A stretch of DNA of 64,000 nucleotides from Brachionus manjavacas. Lineage: Eukaryota > Rotifera > Eurotatoria > Ploima > Brachionidae. Positions 55,550-64,000 of this stretch are shown here, piece after piece. The DNA is taken from NCBI GenBank assembly GCA_019054805.1, contig JAHQIY010000013.1:248001-312000 (forward strand). The letters run 5' to 3'. The notes beneath the pieces are model-generated. The model was not told the DNA's origin. It made no database searches and saw nothing but the letters and a program-made list of their open reading frames with translations. The position numbers and the translations under genes are program-made. The stretch's first letter is position 1. Each line of letters opens with the position of its first letter.

Positions 55550-56810
55550 AAAAAAAAATTTAATGCTTTTGTCTAATTTTATGCATTAGTAAATTTTGTA
55601 AACATGAAAATTTTTGACTACATTTCTTACAAAATATATTTGAGTTTTCGGAAGATTATCTTTCCTATGATTTTTTAAATAGTTCGCTTTAAACTCATTG
55701 ATTGTCTCATCTTTTGATCTATTTTTTTTGTACTTATCCCTTCTTGATGTCGGATTCTGATGTCTTTTTAATTCACCAACTAAGTTTTTTCTGGTTTCAC
55801 ATGTAAATTCAGTTAATCTAAATCGGACAGTAGCTGTACAGTCTTTAAATTCTTCTTTAAATCAATTATAATCCATTTTTATCTCTAAATCATCCAAATT
55901 TGATAATAAAATGCTTAACTCTTGCGAGGCATTTATTTCGCAATTTTGATTTGTTTGCAAAGAACGTAGATTTTTTTTTCGCATTTTTATCTTTCTAATT
56001 TTATTTGGAAGCTTTGGTTCTATTACTTTTTTTTCTATCGTTTGACTATTTAATTCGTTATTGATTATATTCTGTAATGAGTCATCGTACTCAACCAATT
56101 TTGAAATACGAAAATCTGAAACTATAACACTGCGAAGCTCGTTTGCGTTATTATTAAAAAAGTTGTAAAAACTTGTAATATTTTTTACTTTTTTTAAAGA
56201 TAAGTTAGCTTCAAAATTGGCGAAATTGACAACATAGGCAAGAGTTTGGATTGGTTTTAGTTTTTTAATTTTTTGTCTTCATATATTTGAAATTAATTGA
56301 TTTTTATTAATTGCATCAGCAATATCTTGAGAGCAAGTTAATTTTTTAAACAGGGATTCTCGATTTATAAAATTAGAAACATCAGAAAAATGTTGATCTC
56401 AACCATTTTTACCATGTTTTTCTACAAAGAAGTTCAAACATTCTTTAATTTTTTCTCTTGAGAGCTCTTGAAATAAATAATGGATGACTTCAGAACACCT
56501 GAAGTGAGTTCCAGTATCAGCCCAAATAATGAATTTTTTTGTTTCAATTTTTTTGAAAACCAATAAATTTCTTAAAAATCTACTAAAATAATAAGAGTAG
56601 ATGTAAGATATTTTGCTCTATTTTTTAGAAAACAAGCAGAATTACTTAAAGTTTTTAACTACTTCTGCTCCAGTTTCGCTGTTTTGCAAACAAGAAATTA
56701 AATCAATATTCATGTACTCAACAGTATCATTTTTTTTAAAAATAAACCCCAAAACTAAATAAAGTTTTTGATACTTGGTTTCTAAATTCATTACTAGGCT
56801 GCCTTGGACT
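55550..56810 (-). pseudogene. Unidentified transposase-like protein, broken
   Basis: On the minus strand, several frames give a continuous-looking protein: NLETKYQKLYLVLGFIFKKN near 56780, FIIWADTGTHFRCSEVIHYL near 56530, ECLNFFVEKHGKNG near 56430, DQHFSDVSNFINRESLFKKL near 56390, an open 78-codon stretch at 55862-56098, and a Lys/Arg-rich tail with KRHQNPTSRRDKYKK near 55760. The D-x-G-x-HFR and EKHGK-x-x-DxHFS motifs recur in uncharacterised animal transposon proteins as far as I recall, but I cannot name the family. Stops break it in at least four places. Confidence 0.45.
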
Positions 56811-57120
56811 AAGACCTTTTATTAATAAATATAAATATATGCGGATTCAAGGCTTTTTCTTATTTCAAATAATTAGAGAATATGAGTTACTTAATTTAAG
56901 TTAATTTAATAAATATTTAAAAATAATTACTAAAATCCATAGCGGCTTGTTTCAATAGAACAAAACAAGTCATTCGGGAATAAATGGATGGATAAAGCCG
57001 TTATTTGCAATATTTTGGAGCAAAAATGCGGTTTTGTGAATTTCAACTAAATTTGAACAAAAATTTTTCAATATTAAAAATTAAAAAAAAAGTTAATTGA
57101 AAAAATTAGAAAAAATACTT

Positions 57121-57296
57121 CGACATAGTGCAAAATACTTTGTTGCACTTTTTTAACATAAAATAATTTTACTGATGAACAAAATTCCAAACAATTCCTA
57201 ATCAAAAGATTAAAATAGATTTTTGATTTGATTTATCTAGTAAAAAAGAAAATAAAAATTTCTTAAAAATAAAAAAGTTGCGCTTTGTTACACTTT
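57121..57296. repeat. Possible MITE-like element, copy 2
   Basis: It begins CGACATAGTGCAAAATACTT then TGTTGCAC, and ends GTTGCGCTTTGTTACACTT. Terminal words and length resemble 10823-11024. The interior is AT-rich and poorly conserved, so the link is tentative. Confidence 0.35.
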
Positions 57297-58155
57297 ACTC
57301 AATTCTGTAATTTTTTATTTAATTTAATTTTAAATCAAAAAATGACGAATTTTGTTCAATTTGTATTGCCATATTTACCGTAAAATATGGTAATCTAAAA
57401 AAAGATATTTTTCGTAAAATACCGATAATTATTGTAAAATTCAGTGAAAAAAAAAATTTCCAAAAGTTCTCAGTAAAAAACGATGTATCAGCAGCTACAA
57501 TTTTCTGAACATGTTTTGATCATTCAGAACTTAAGCTTTAGCACTTTTAATAATTTGTTTTTGATTTTTATTAATGCCAAAGTTTTGTCAAATTTTAATC
57601 TAGTTCGGTAATTTTTTTTTCAAAAAAAATGGTAATATGTATGAAAAATTTGCTTTAAAATTTAATAATCACGTATTAATAAGAGAATCAATATTACCGT
57701 AAACGCTTGCAGACTACTCCAGGGCTTAACCTCATTTTCCGGATTTATTCCACTGGAATAGTTCCCATCGACACCATGTTAAAACATTTTTTTTTAATTT
57801 TATGGAATTGTGATAGATTTTTTGATTTATTCTAAGATTAAAACCCAATATTGAGTTTTTTTCCTGGCTTATTTCTGAGTTTTTTTTTTTTTTTCAAAAA
57901 CTGGAATTAATTAGAAAAGAATAAAAAAAATATTTAATTTCGATATATTCCATATTTAAAAATGTAAATTGAGTTTTATTCCAGGATTCAAAGTGGAAAA
58001 AAAAATTTCAACTAAAAAAATGAAAATTAAGTTTTGAAATAATTGTAAAAAAAAAAAAAAAAAATTTGCAATTTTATTTGCTTATAAATTACATCATCAA
58101 ATTTTTCATTTTTTCTGATCTCATTGTTATTTCGAATTAAATTTCAAAGCTTAAA

Positions 58156-59346
58156 ATGATTGTTGATGAAACTTTTGACGTAGAATCAACTGGTGTTGAG
58201 CCAAACAATACAGTTAATGTGCCAATTAATGTGCCTACTCAAACTCCAAATTTTGGACATTCAAAAAAAAGAAAAAAATACTCTTTAACAACTAAACAAG
58301 AAATGATTGAACAAGCTGATGCAACTAAAAATCAATGTGAAGTCGCACGAATTAATGGTATCGACCGAAGACTAATTTGCGAATGGTATAAGCAGAAAGA
58401 TGTAATTTCAAAAACAAAATTTAAAAGAAGAAAAACTCGTATATTAACTAAAAAAGATTTGGCAAAATATCCGGAAATGGAAAATGAGCTTCTAGCCTGG
58501 TTTGACTTGGAGAGATTAAACAAGAGATCTGTTAGTGGATTAGATATTAAACATAAAGCTCTAGAAATTCATCGACGTATTTACTCGAACATTTTAGCAC
58601 AGAACCCGTTTCAAGCTAGTGATGGATGGCTTTATGGCTGGCTGGAAAGAAATAACAAAACTTACCGAAGGGTAACAACGACTAGAAGGGATCTTCCCAA
58701 TAATTATATGCAAATTATTGCTGATTTTTTAACCAAATCAATTGAAGTATTAAGAAAAACAAACTGGAATCGTTCAAAAATCTTTAATATGGATGAGACG
58801 TCTATCTATCTAGACTGTCCATCTCGATATACATTTACAGACAAGGGTGCTAAAAGAGTTAAAGTCGACACAAACGGGGCCGAGATGGTTCGTATTTCCG
58901 CAGCGTTTACTGCTTCAGCATGTGGTAATAAATTGCCTATTTATTTGATTATACCTAGAACAAATGAATTGGAAAATTATACGCCTCCAGCCAATATAAG
59001 AATATTGTACAAGTCTACTACAACTTTCAATGAAGATACAATTTGTGAGTATTTAGAGACAATAATGAGTAATCGTAAAGGAAGTTATCTATATTTGGAT
59101 TCGGCAAGGTGTCATATAACAACAAGTGTAAAAGACATGTTCAATCGTCTTGATTTGGAACAGTTTATTATACCGCCTCGAATGACTAACATTTTGCAGC
59201 CAGCAGACGTTTCATGGTTTGCGAAAGTAAAAAAAGCGTATTGCGCTAAATGGAGCCAACAATCCATGGTAATTCGAAATCACCTGGCTATGTTTTGGCG
59301 ATTCAGTGGTTGTCTGAAATTTGGGATGATTTTGATGAGAGTTTAA
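58156..59346 (+). CDS. Pogo/Tigger-type transposase, C-terminus frameshifted
   Basis: 396 codons from the ATG at 58156, the best copy in the window. The enzyme would bind the TIRs and cut and paste the element at TA. The amino part has a CENP-B/pogo-type helix-turn-helix (KYSLTTKQEMIEQADATKNQ, then EVARINGIDRRLICEWYKQK). A second CENP-B-type domain follows (LLAWFDLERLNKRSVSGLDI, ASDGWLYGWLERNNKTYRR). The DDE_1 catalytic core carries Asp in NMDETSIY, Asp in YLYLDSARCH and Asp in LQPADVSW. After WFAKVKKAYCAKW the frame leaves the conserved track, and the normal carboxy part (GNSKSPGYVLAIQWLSEIWD) continues in another frame at 59250-59693. The core is complete, so some activity cannot be excluded. 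Confidence 0.85.
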   Translation: MIVDETFDVESTGVEPNNTVNVPINVPTQTPNFGHSKKRKKYSLTTKQEMIEQADATKNQCEVARINGIDRRLICEWYKQKDVISKTKFKRRKTRILTKKDLAKYPEMENELLAWFDLERLNKRSVSGLDIKHKALEIHRRIYSNILAQNPFQASDGWLYGWLERNNKTYRRVTTTRRDLPNNYMQIIADFLTKSIEVLRKTNWNRSKIFNMDETSIYLDCPSRYTFTDKGAKRVKVDTNGAEMVRISAAFTASACGNKLPIYLIIPRTNELENYTPPANIRILYKSTTTFNEDTICEYLETIMSNRKGSYLYLDSARCHITTSVKDMFNRLDLEQFIIPPRMTNILQPADVSWFAKVKKAYCAKWSQQSMVIRNHLAMFWRFSGCLKFGMILMRV

Positions 59347-59884
59347 TAATTGATTCATTCGATTCTTGTGGTATAACTGGTCAATCACACTTACATAGCA
59401 CTCTTAAAAACTTAGTCAACAACAATTTGATTTTTAATTCATATATAGATGATTTAGAAGAGGAAGAAGATATTTTAGGTTTGGACAACGTAGATGAAAT
59501 TGATGTAAATCTTAGAGAGCTTGTGTTAGAAGAGAATACATCAATTGAAGCAAATCAATCAAGTCCTGAACAATTAATAACCAGTCCAGAACAAAGTCAA
59601 ATACAATCGTATCAAAATCCACCTAATTCAACTCCAATAAATTTCAAACACCAGAAACAGATGAAAATGTCAATCAAATTGGTACTCCAGTAACTTCGAA
59701 TGAAGCTCAACCACGATTAAATGGTCGATATGTTCTTAAAGAACTAAATAATCAGCAAAATGTAAATCAACCAAATGTCTCAAATTCTTCGTCAATCACG
59801 ATTCAAAAGCTGCCAAAAAAAAGAGGAAGAAAACCTCTCCCTCGTGACGAAAATGGAAAAATAATAAGACAACAAAACTTGTAA
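59250..59884 (+). pseudogene. Detached C-terminal part of the pogo transposase
   Basis: A 147-codon frame (59250-59693) starts at ATG and carries GNSKSPGYVLAIQWLSEIWD, SFDSCGITGQ and an acidic stretch. One base is missing near 59650, and the last part (ETDENVNQIGTPVTSNEAQP, AT-hook KKRGRKPLPRDENGK) ends at 59884. Copy 1 has the same two frame breaks at the equivalent places (47122-47565, and on to 47757). Confidence 0.75.
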
Positions 59885-60232
59885 ATCCAATTTTTTAAAA
59901 CTTTAAATTTTTTTTAAATTTTTTTTTCCACTTTGAATCCTGGAATAAAACTCAATTTACATTTTTAAATATGGAATATATCGAAATCAAATATTTTTTT
60001 TATTCTTTTCTAATTAATTCCAGTTTTTGAAAAAAAAAAAAAAAAAACTCAGAAATAAGCCAGGAAAAAAACTCAATATTGGGTTTTAATCTATGAATAA
60101 ATCAAAAAATCTATCACAATTCCATAAAATTAAAAAAAAATGTTTTAACATGGTGTCGATGGGAACTATTCCAGTGGAATAAATCCGGAAAATGAGGTTA
60201 AGCCCTGGAGTAGTCTGCAAGCGTTTACGGTA

Positions 60233-60485
60233 GTTTTTCAAGTAGATAAAATTGAAAATGATTGTGGATTAAATCTAATGACAACAATGGAGGGAACATA
60301 AAAAGAAATTAAATCAAATGAACTTATTACAAAAACACAAAAGAAAATTTAAATGTGGAAATTTTTAAAGAACTCCTATTATCAAACAATGATTTTAACT
60401 CCTTCGAAGAAGCTGAAACCAAAAATATGATTTTGTACAAAGAATGTTTAATATTTAAAGAGTTATTAAAGCTTTTCTCTTTTTG
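60233..60485 (+). pseudogene. Second copy of the unidentified protein part 2
   Basis: Same sequence as 48100-48354, with one A fewer in a run near 60341 that causes an extra frameshift. It ends at the same stop. Confidence 0.4.
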
Positions 60486-60604
60486 AACGATGTATATATC
60501 ACACATTATACGAGCAAAGAAGATTCTATCACATTTTTGTCAATATTAAAACAATTAATTTGGCAGAATGTGTGCCAACAAATGTAATCAACACTGTTAT
60601 CGGA

Positions 60605-61486
60605 TGATTGAATAACCTAGTCAACGAGACTACCAATCTTGTCAAACAGTCAAACAGTCGGAAAATTCTATCTCACAGATAGAACTTCTTGTCAACGAGA
60701 AAACCAATCTGGTCAAACAGTTGGAAACTCCGCTAAACGAGACAGAAAATCTGGTCAAACAGGTGGTATATTTTATCTAAGAAATGGAAAACCTGGTCAA
60801 CGAGACGGAAAATCTAGTCAAACAGATGGAAATTTTTATCTAAAAGATGGAAAAACTAGTCCACGAGATTACCAATCTAGTCAAATAAATGGCATTTCAG
60901 GTCAAACAGATGTCAAATCTGGTTAAATAGTCGAAAACTCTGTAAAAACGAGACGGAAAATCTGATCAAACAGGCGGAAAATTTTATCGGACAGATTGAA
61001 AACCTGTTCAACGAGACGGAAAATCTAGTCAAACAGATGTCCATTCTGGTCAAACAGTCAGCAAATTTGATCTTATAAAATAAAAACCTGCTCAACGAGA
61101 CTGAATATCTGGTCAAATAGATCGCAATTCTGGTCTTATAGTTGGATACTCTTCTAAACAATGCAGAAATTCTGGTCGAATAGATGGCAATTCTGGTCAA
61201 GCAGTCGGAATATTTTTTCTTATTGAGGCAAAACCTGGTCAATGAGACGTAAAATCTAGTCAAACTGGTTTCAAATTAATAACTAACAGACAGAACTTCT
61301 GGTCAACAAGATTTGACAAGAATTGCTTACTGTCTGGCAAGAATTGCTTACTGTCTGGCATGAATTGCCATCTATACGAATAGAAATTGTAAAACCGTCA
61401 AAATTTACGTCTAGTAGATCGGATTTTCTTTCTGTTAGAAAAAAACTGGTCAAATAGAAGACTTTTCAGGTCAAACAGTTAAAAAA
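60605..61486 (+). repeat. Degenerate 21-bp satellite array, copy 2
   Basis: Same array as 48478-49515, with two early units fewer, slight changes, and only two homogeneous minisatellite units at 61317-61361. Heptad open frames on both strands (60639-60926 and 60913-61263) are consequences of the 21-bp period. Confidence 0.85.
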
Positions 61487-61549
61487 TTTGCTAAACGAGA
61501 CGGAATTTCTTGTTCTGGAGATGGCAATTCCGGTCTTAGATAGATAAAT

Positions 61550-61800
61550 TTGCCGACTGTTTGATCAGAATCTTTTTGACTAGATTGGTGGTCTCGTTTG
61601 TCGGGTTTTCAACTTAACAAGAAATGCAGGCTGTCTGACCAGAATAGCCATCTATTTGAACATAATTCCTTCTCGTTTAAGAGATTTTTAAACTGTTTGA
61701 ATAGAATTGCAACTTTTTTGACTCGATTTTCGGTCTCGTTGACCAGGTTTCTTATTTGGCAAAAATTTCAGACTTTCTGACGAGAATTACCATCATTCAT
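61550..61800 (-). repeat. 21-bp satellite array in inverted orientation
   Basis: After 61550 the units run the other way (GACTGTTTGATCAGAATC, TTGACTAGATTGGTGGTCTC, TCTGACCAGAATAGCCATCT), so the array and this segment form an inverted pair. This part has no counterpart in copy 1. Confidence 0.75.
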
Positions 61801-62101
61801 TACGAGAATTATTTACTCCTCTTCCTTTTTCAGCTTGTGCCACTCGAACGATTCCGTAACACTGAATTGGAGTAAAGCTTCGTCGTTATCATAACTTAAA
61901 ACCAAACTTTTCAATCATCCCATGAGACCGAACGATCTATAGTCTTAAGTAAGCTGTCAACATTTTTTAAAAAACATTTTGTAATTTTTCACTAAACAAT
62001 TGTTTAATACGGGGATCAAAAAATAAAAGGAAACAAAACAAAATAAAAAAACAAAAAAATAAAAAAAACAACAAACAAACAACAATAAAAACAAAAATAC
62101 T

Positions 62102-62463
62102 TTATTTATGTTGCTTGTTGGTTCCTTCCGTAGACTGAGCTCCCTCTGAGCTCTGATCCACTGAGTTGGGGTCTATCGGTACCCAGCACGCTATATAGTT
62201 TTCCGGACCACAAACCATCAGTTGTCCATCGAACGGTGTTGATCGGATCATCTGTAGCAGCAACTGATTCTCTTGAATTTTATTCATGGTCAAGAACATG
62301 AGGGTGCGGGCCGCCTCTCAATCATGCGACATCTCAGCAGTCCTCCCCGTTCTCGACCACCATTCTCCCATATCCACTCCACAATTGTGCTACGGGTGAC
62401 ATTTCTCAAGGGTTCTGCTCGGACCTCGGACGGGACTTTTCTCTCTTCGCACTGGCATATCAT
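62102..62463 (-). pseudogene. Extra ORF 3' of pol in the second gypsy family (copy 2)
   Basis: Same ORF as 49533-49868, with its native end: after SSEGAQST it reads EGTNKQHK then stop. One G is missing near 62304 relative to copy 1 (GAGGGTGCGG versus GAGGGGTGCGG), which breaks the frame after the RMIERRPAP region. Elsewhere the two copies differ by a few substitutions (for example AIEE versus TIVE). Confidence 0.55.
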
Positions 62464-62659
62464 GTTATTTTTTGTAAATTTTTTTTTTGTTTTTTTTTTT
62501 TTTTATTTATATAACATGATAATTTTACGTGCTTTGGGGAGCACAACTTTCCTACAAAATTTTCTTATCAACGTGCTATGGAGAGCATAACTTTCTTACA
62601 AGATGTTTTTTTTTTTTTTTTTTTCAAAAATTTATAAATATTTAAAAAAATCATAATAC

Positions 62660-64000
62660 TTAGATAAATTGCAACCGATCTGGTGGTTTCCTAGACCTTT
62701 TTGGACGCACGGTGTCTTCTGGTTTACCCCCGTTCAACTCGTTTCGAGCAGCATCCACTTGCCTTCGCAAATCGTAGTTCGGTTCACAAACGGAGGTATC
62801 AGAATCCGATTCGGTACGGTTCTCCGGCTGATTGTTGTCTTCATTCAGATTCAGAAAATCTGTGTCCATTTAGTAACTGTCTTGGTTAATTTCTGCTGCG
62901 CTGCTATGTATCTCGTTGGTTTCGGTAACTTGAACTTCCGCGTCTGGCGACCATTCGGCTTGGGCGCCACCTGAACTGTTCACTGATTCCTCGATCATTG
63001 TTTTATAGCAGGTGTTACTGGGGGTTTAAAACACCTTTTCAACCTATTAGCGTGGACCAACTGGTAATAGCGCACGCTATTAAACGTCTGCCCGGATCAG
63101 GTAATTATTCTCACTTAGGACTTCGACAACGGTGAAAGGCCCTTTCCATTTATGGCTCAGTTTCTTTGACACACCTTTTTTTTTCGATTGTTTTAGCAAG
63201 TATACCCGGTCCCCGAGGGCGTAGCCAAAAAGCCTTACATTTCGGTCTGCGTAGAATTTAAATTTACTCACTTTGACGTCTGAATTTTGGGCTACGGTCT
63301 CATAACATCTGAGCAGATCGGCTCGGACTTTGCTTGCATACGACAATAAATCTAAATTTAAATCCAGATCTGGGGCAGGGAACAACAAATCCACGGGTAA
63401 CTTTGGTTTTCGACCATAGATGACTTCAAACGGTGTTAAGCCCGTCGTATGGTGCACCGCGGTGTTATAGGCAAACGCTAACTTAGGTAGGTATTTGTCC
63501 CAGTTTTTTGTGAGTCGGCTACATAACACGCCAACATTTGCTCCAGCGTGCGGTTGAATCTCTCAGTTTCCCCGTCACATTGAGGATGGTACGCAGATGT
63601 CCGCAGTCTCTGAATGTCTAGCAACTCATAAAGCTGATTCATCAGCTCCGATTGGAAATTGGTTCCTCTGTCCGACAGCGAGGCTTAAGGTACACAATGC
63701 CGGCAGATAAATTGAATCAAACAATCCGCCACTTCATCGGCCTTTTGCGACTTCAGCGGGAACAACTCCACGAATTTTGAAAAATGGCAGACAATCACCA
63801 AGATGTAAAGAGAATCGCTATCTGTCCGGGGTTACGGACCCAATATGTCCCATGTTATTAAACGGAAGGGTCTGCTGGACCTAATCGGAACTATGGGCTG
63901 CTTGGTATAATTTTTTGGGGCTTTTACAAATGCGCATTGATCGCATTGCTGAATTTATTCTGCTACATTCTTTAGGTTTTCGGGCCAGTAGAACTAAAGT
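62660..64000 (-). pseudogene. Second gypsy family, copy 2: pol C-terminus and integrase (runs off the window)
   Basis: It contains the same MDTDFLNL tail (62660-62869), the in-frame TAA, the VRYYQLVHANRL segment and the open 149-codon integrase end (63080-63529), then the DDE core with the stop in place of the residue after CRHGVP. The finger stops (KIKL-stop-FYWPE and NVAE-stop-IQQC) are also shared. It continues beyond 64000. Confidence 0.88.

Larger units (their letters stand above)
57697..60230 (+). mobile_element. Pogo/Tigger-type DNA transposon, copy 2 (2534 bp)
   Basis: Flanked by TA at 57695-57696 and 60231-60232. Long terminal inverted repeats of about 310 bp (57697-58005 and about 59922-60230) start CCGTAAACGCTTGCAGACTA. 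A single transposase gene lies between them. The TIRs are unusually long for pogo-type elements. They differ mainly in the length of A/T runs. Confidence 0.92.
57650..64000. repeat. Direct duplicate of the block starting at 46048 (continues past window end)
   Basis: From TATGAAAAATTTGCTTTAAA onward this stretch repeats 46048-51400 in the same orientation and order: pogo element, its flank, 21-bp array, then the second gypsy family. Differences: about 540 bp extra in the pogo left part, two rather than nine minisatellite units, some missing array units, and about 640 bp present here (61487-62128) but absent in copy 1. Sequence left of 57650 does not match the left flank of copy 1. Confidence 0.92.

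Noticed and set aside
60639..60926. A 95-codon ORF with SGQTDGK-like heptads as a possible structural protein
   Set aside because: The same 21-bp array in copy 1 has stops in this frame, and the unit drifts without sign of protein-level constraint.

Overview
The window looks like a compact, very AT-rich metazoan genome. The evidence is spliced genes with tiny introns (mostly 51-77 bp), metazoan-type genes (myosin VI, Rubicon, an ATRIP-like protein, gamma-glutamyltransferase, a nuclear-receptor ligand-binding domain) and many animal-type transposons. A monogonont rotifer such as Brachionus fits the base composition, intron size and transposon mix. That assignment is an inference, not something the sequence proves.

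Layout. 1-9440 is a transposon graveyard: a degraded CR1/Jockey-type non-LTR element (778-4330, minus), a GC-rich Ty3/gypsy element with an identifiable LTR and PBS (4454-7714, minus) that carries a nested solo-LTR-like insertion, and a second non-LTR fragment (7726-9440, plus). 11478-35307 is the host gene block: ATRIP-like (plus), Rubicon-like (plus), a Mutator-type element with 74-bp TIRs, a nuclear receptor with no DNA-binding domain (minus), gamma-glutamyltransferase (minus, seven exons seen, one apparent frameshift) and a complete myosin VI (minus, ten coding exons, 1253 codons).

35308-64000 is accessory DNA. It holds a Tc1-like helix-turn-helix remnant, inverted-repeat structures, a Helitron remnant, a gypsy chromodomain fragment, a pogo/Tigger-type transposon in two copies, a degenerate 21-bp repeat family, a second gypsy family with a small extra ORF 3' of pol, and an unidentified transposase-like remnant. 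A block beginning at 46048 recurs in direct orientation from 57650 to the window end. The two copies share old disabling mutations but differ by large indels and by a 9-versus-2-unit minisatellite.

Functionally, the host genes touch DNA-damage signalling (ATRIP), endolysosomal and autophagy traffic (Rubicon, myosin VI), glutathione metabolism (GGT) and transcriptional control (nuclear receptor). Nothing in the sequence suggests they are co-regulated. The most unusual items are the DBD-less nuclear receptor with CxCxxC repeats, the extra ORF of the second gypsy family, and the 21-bp repeat family that occurs at three sites in both orientations.
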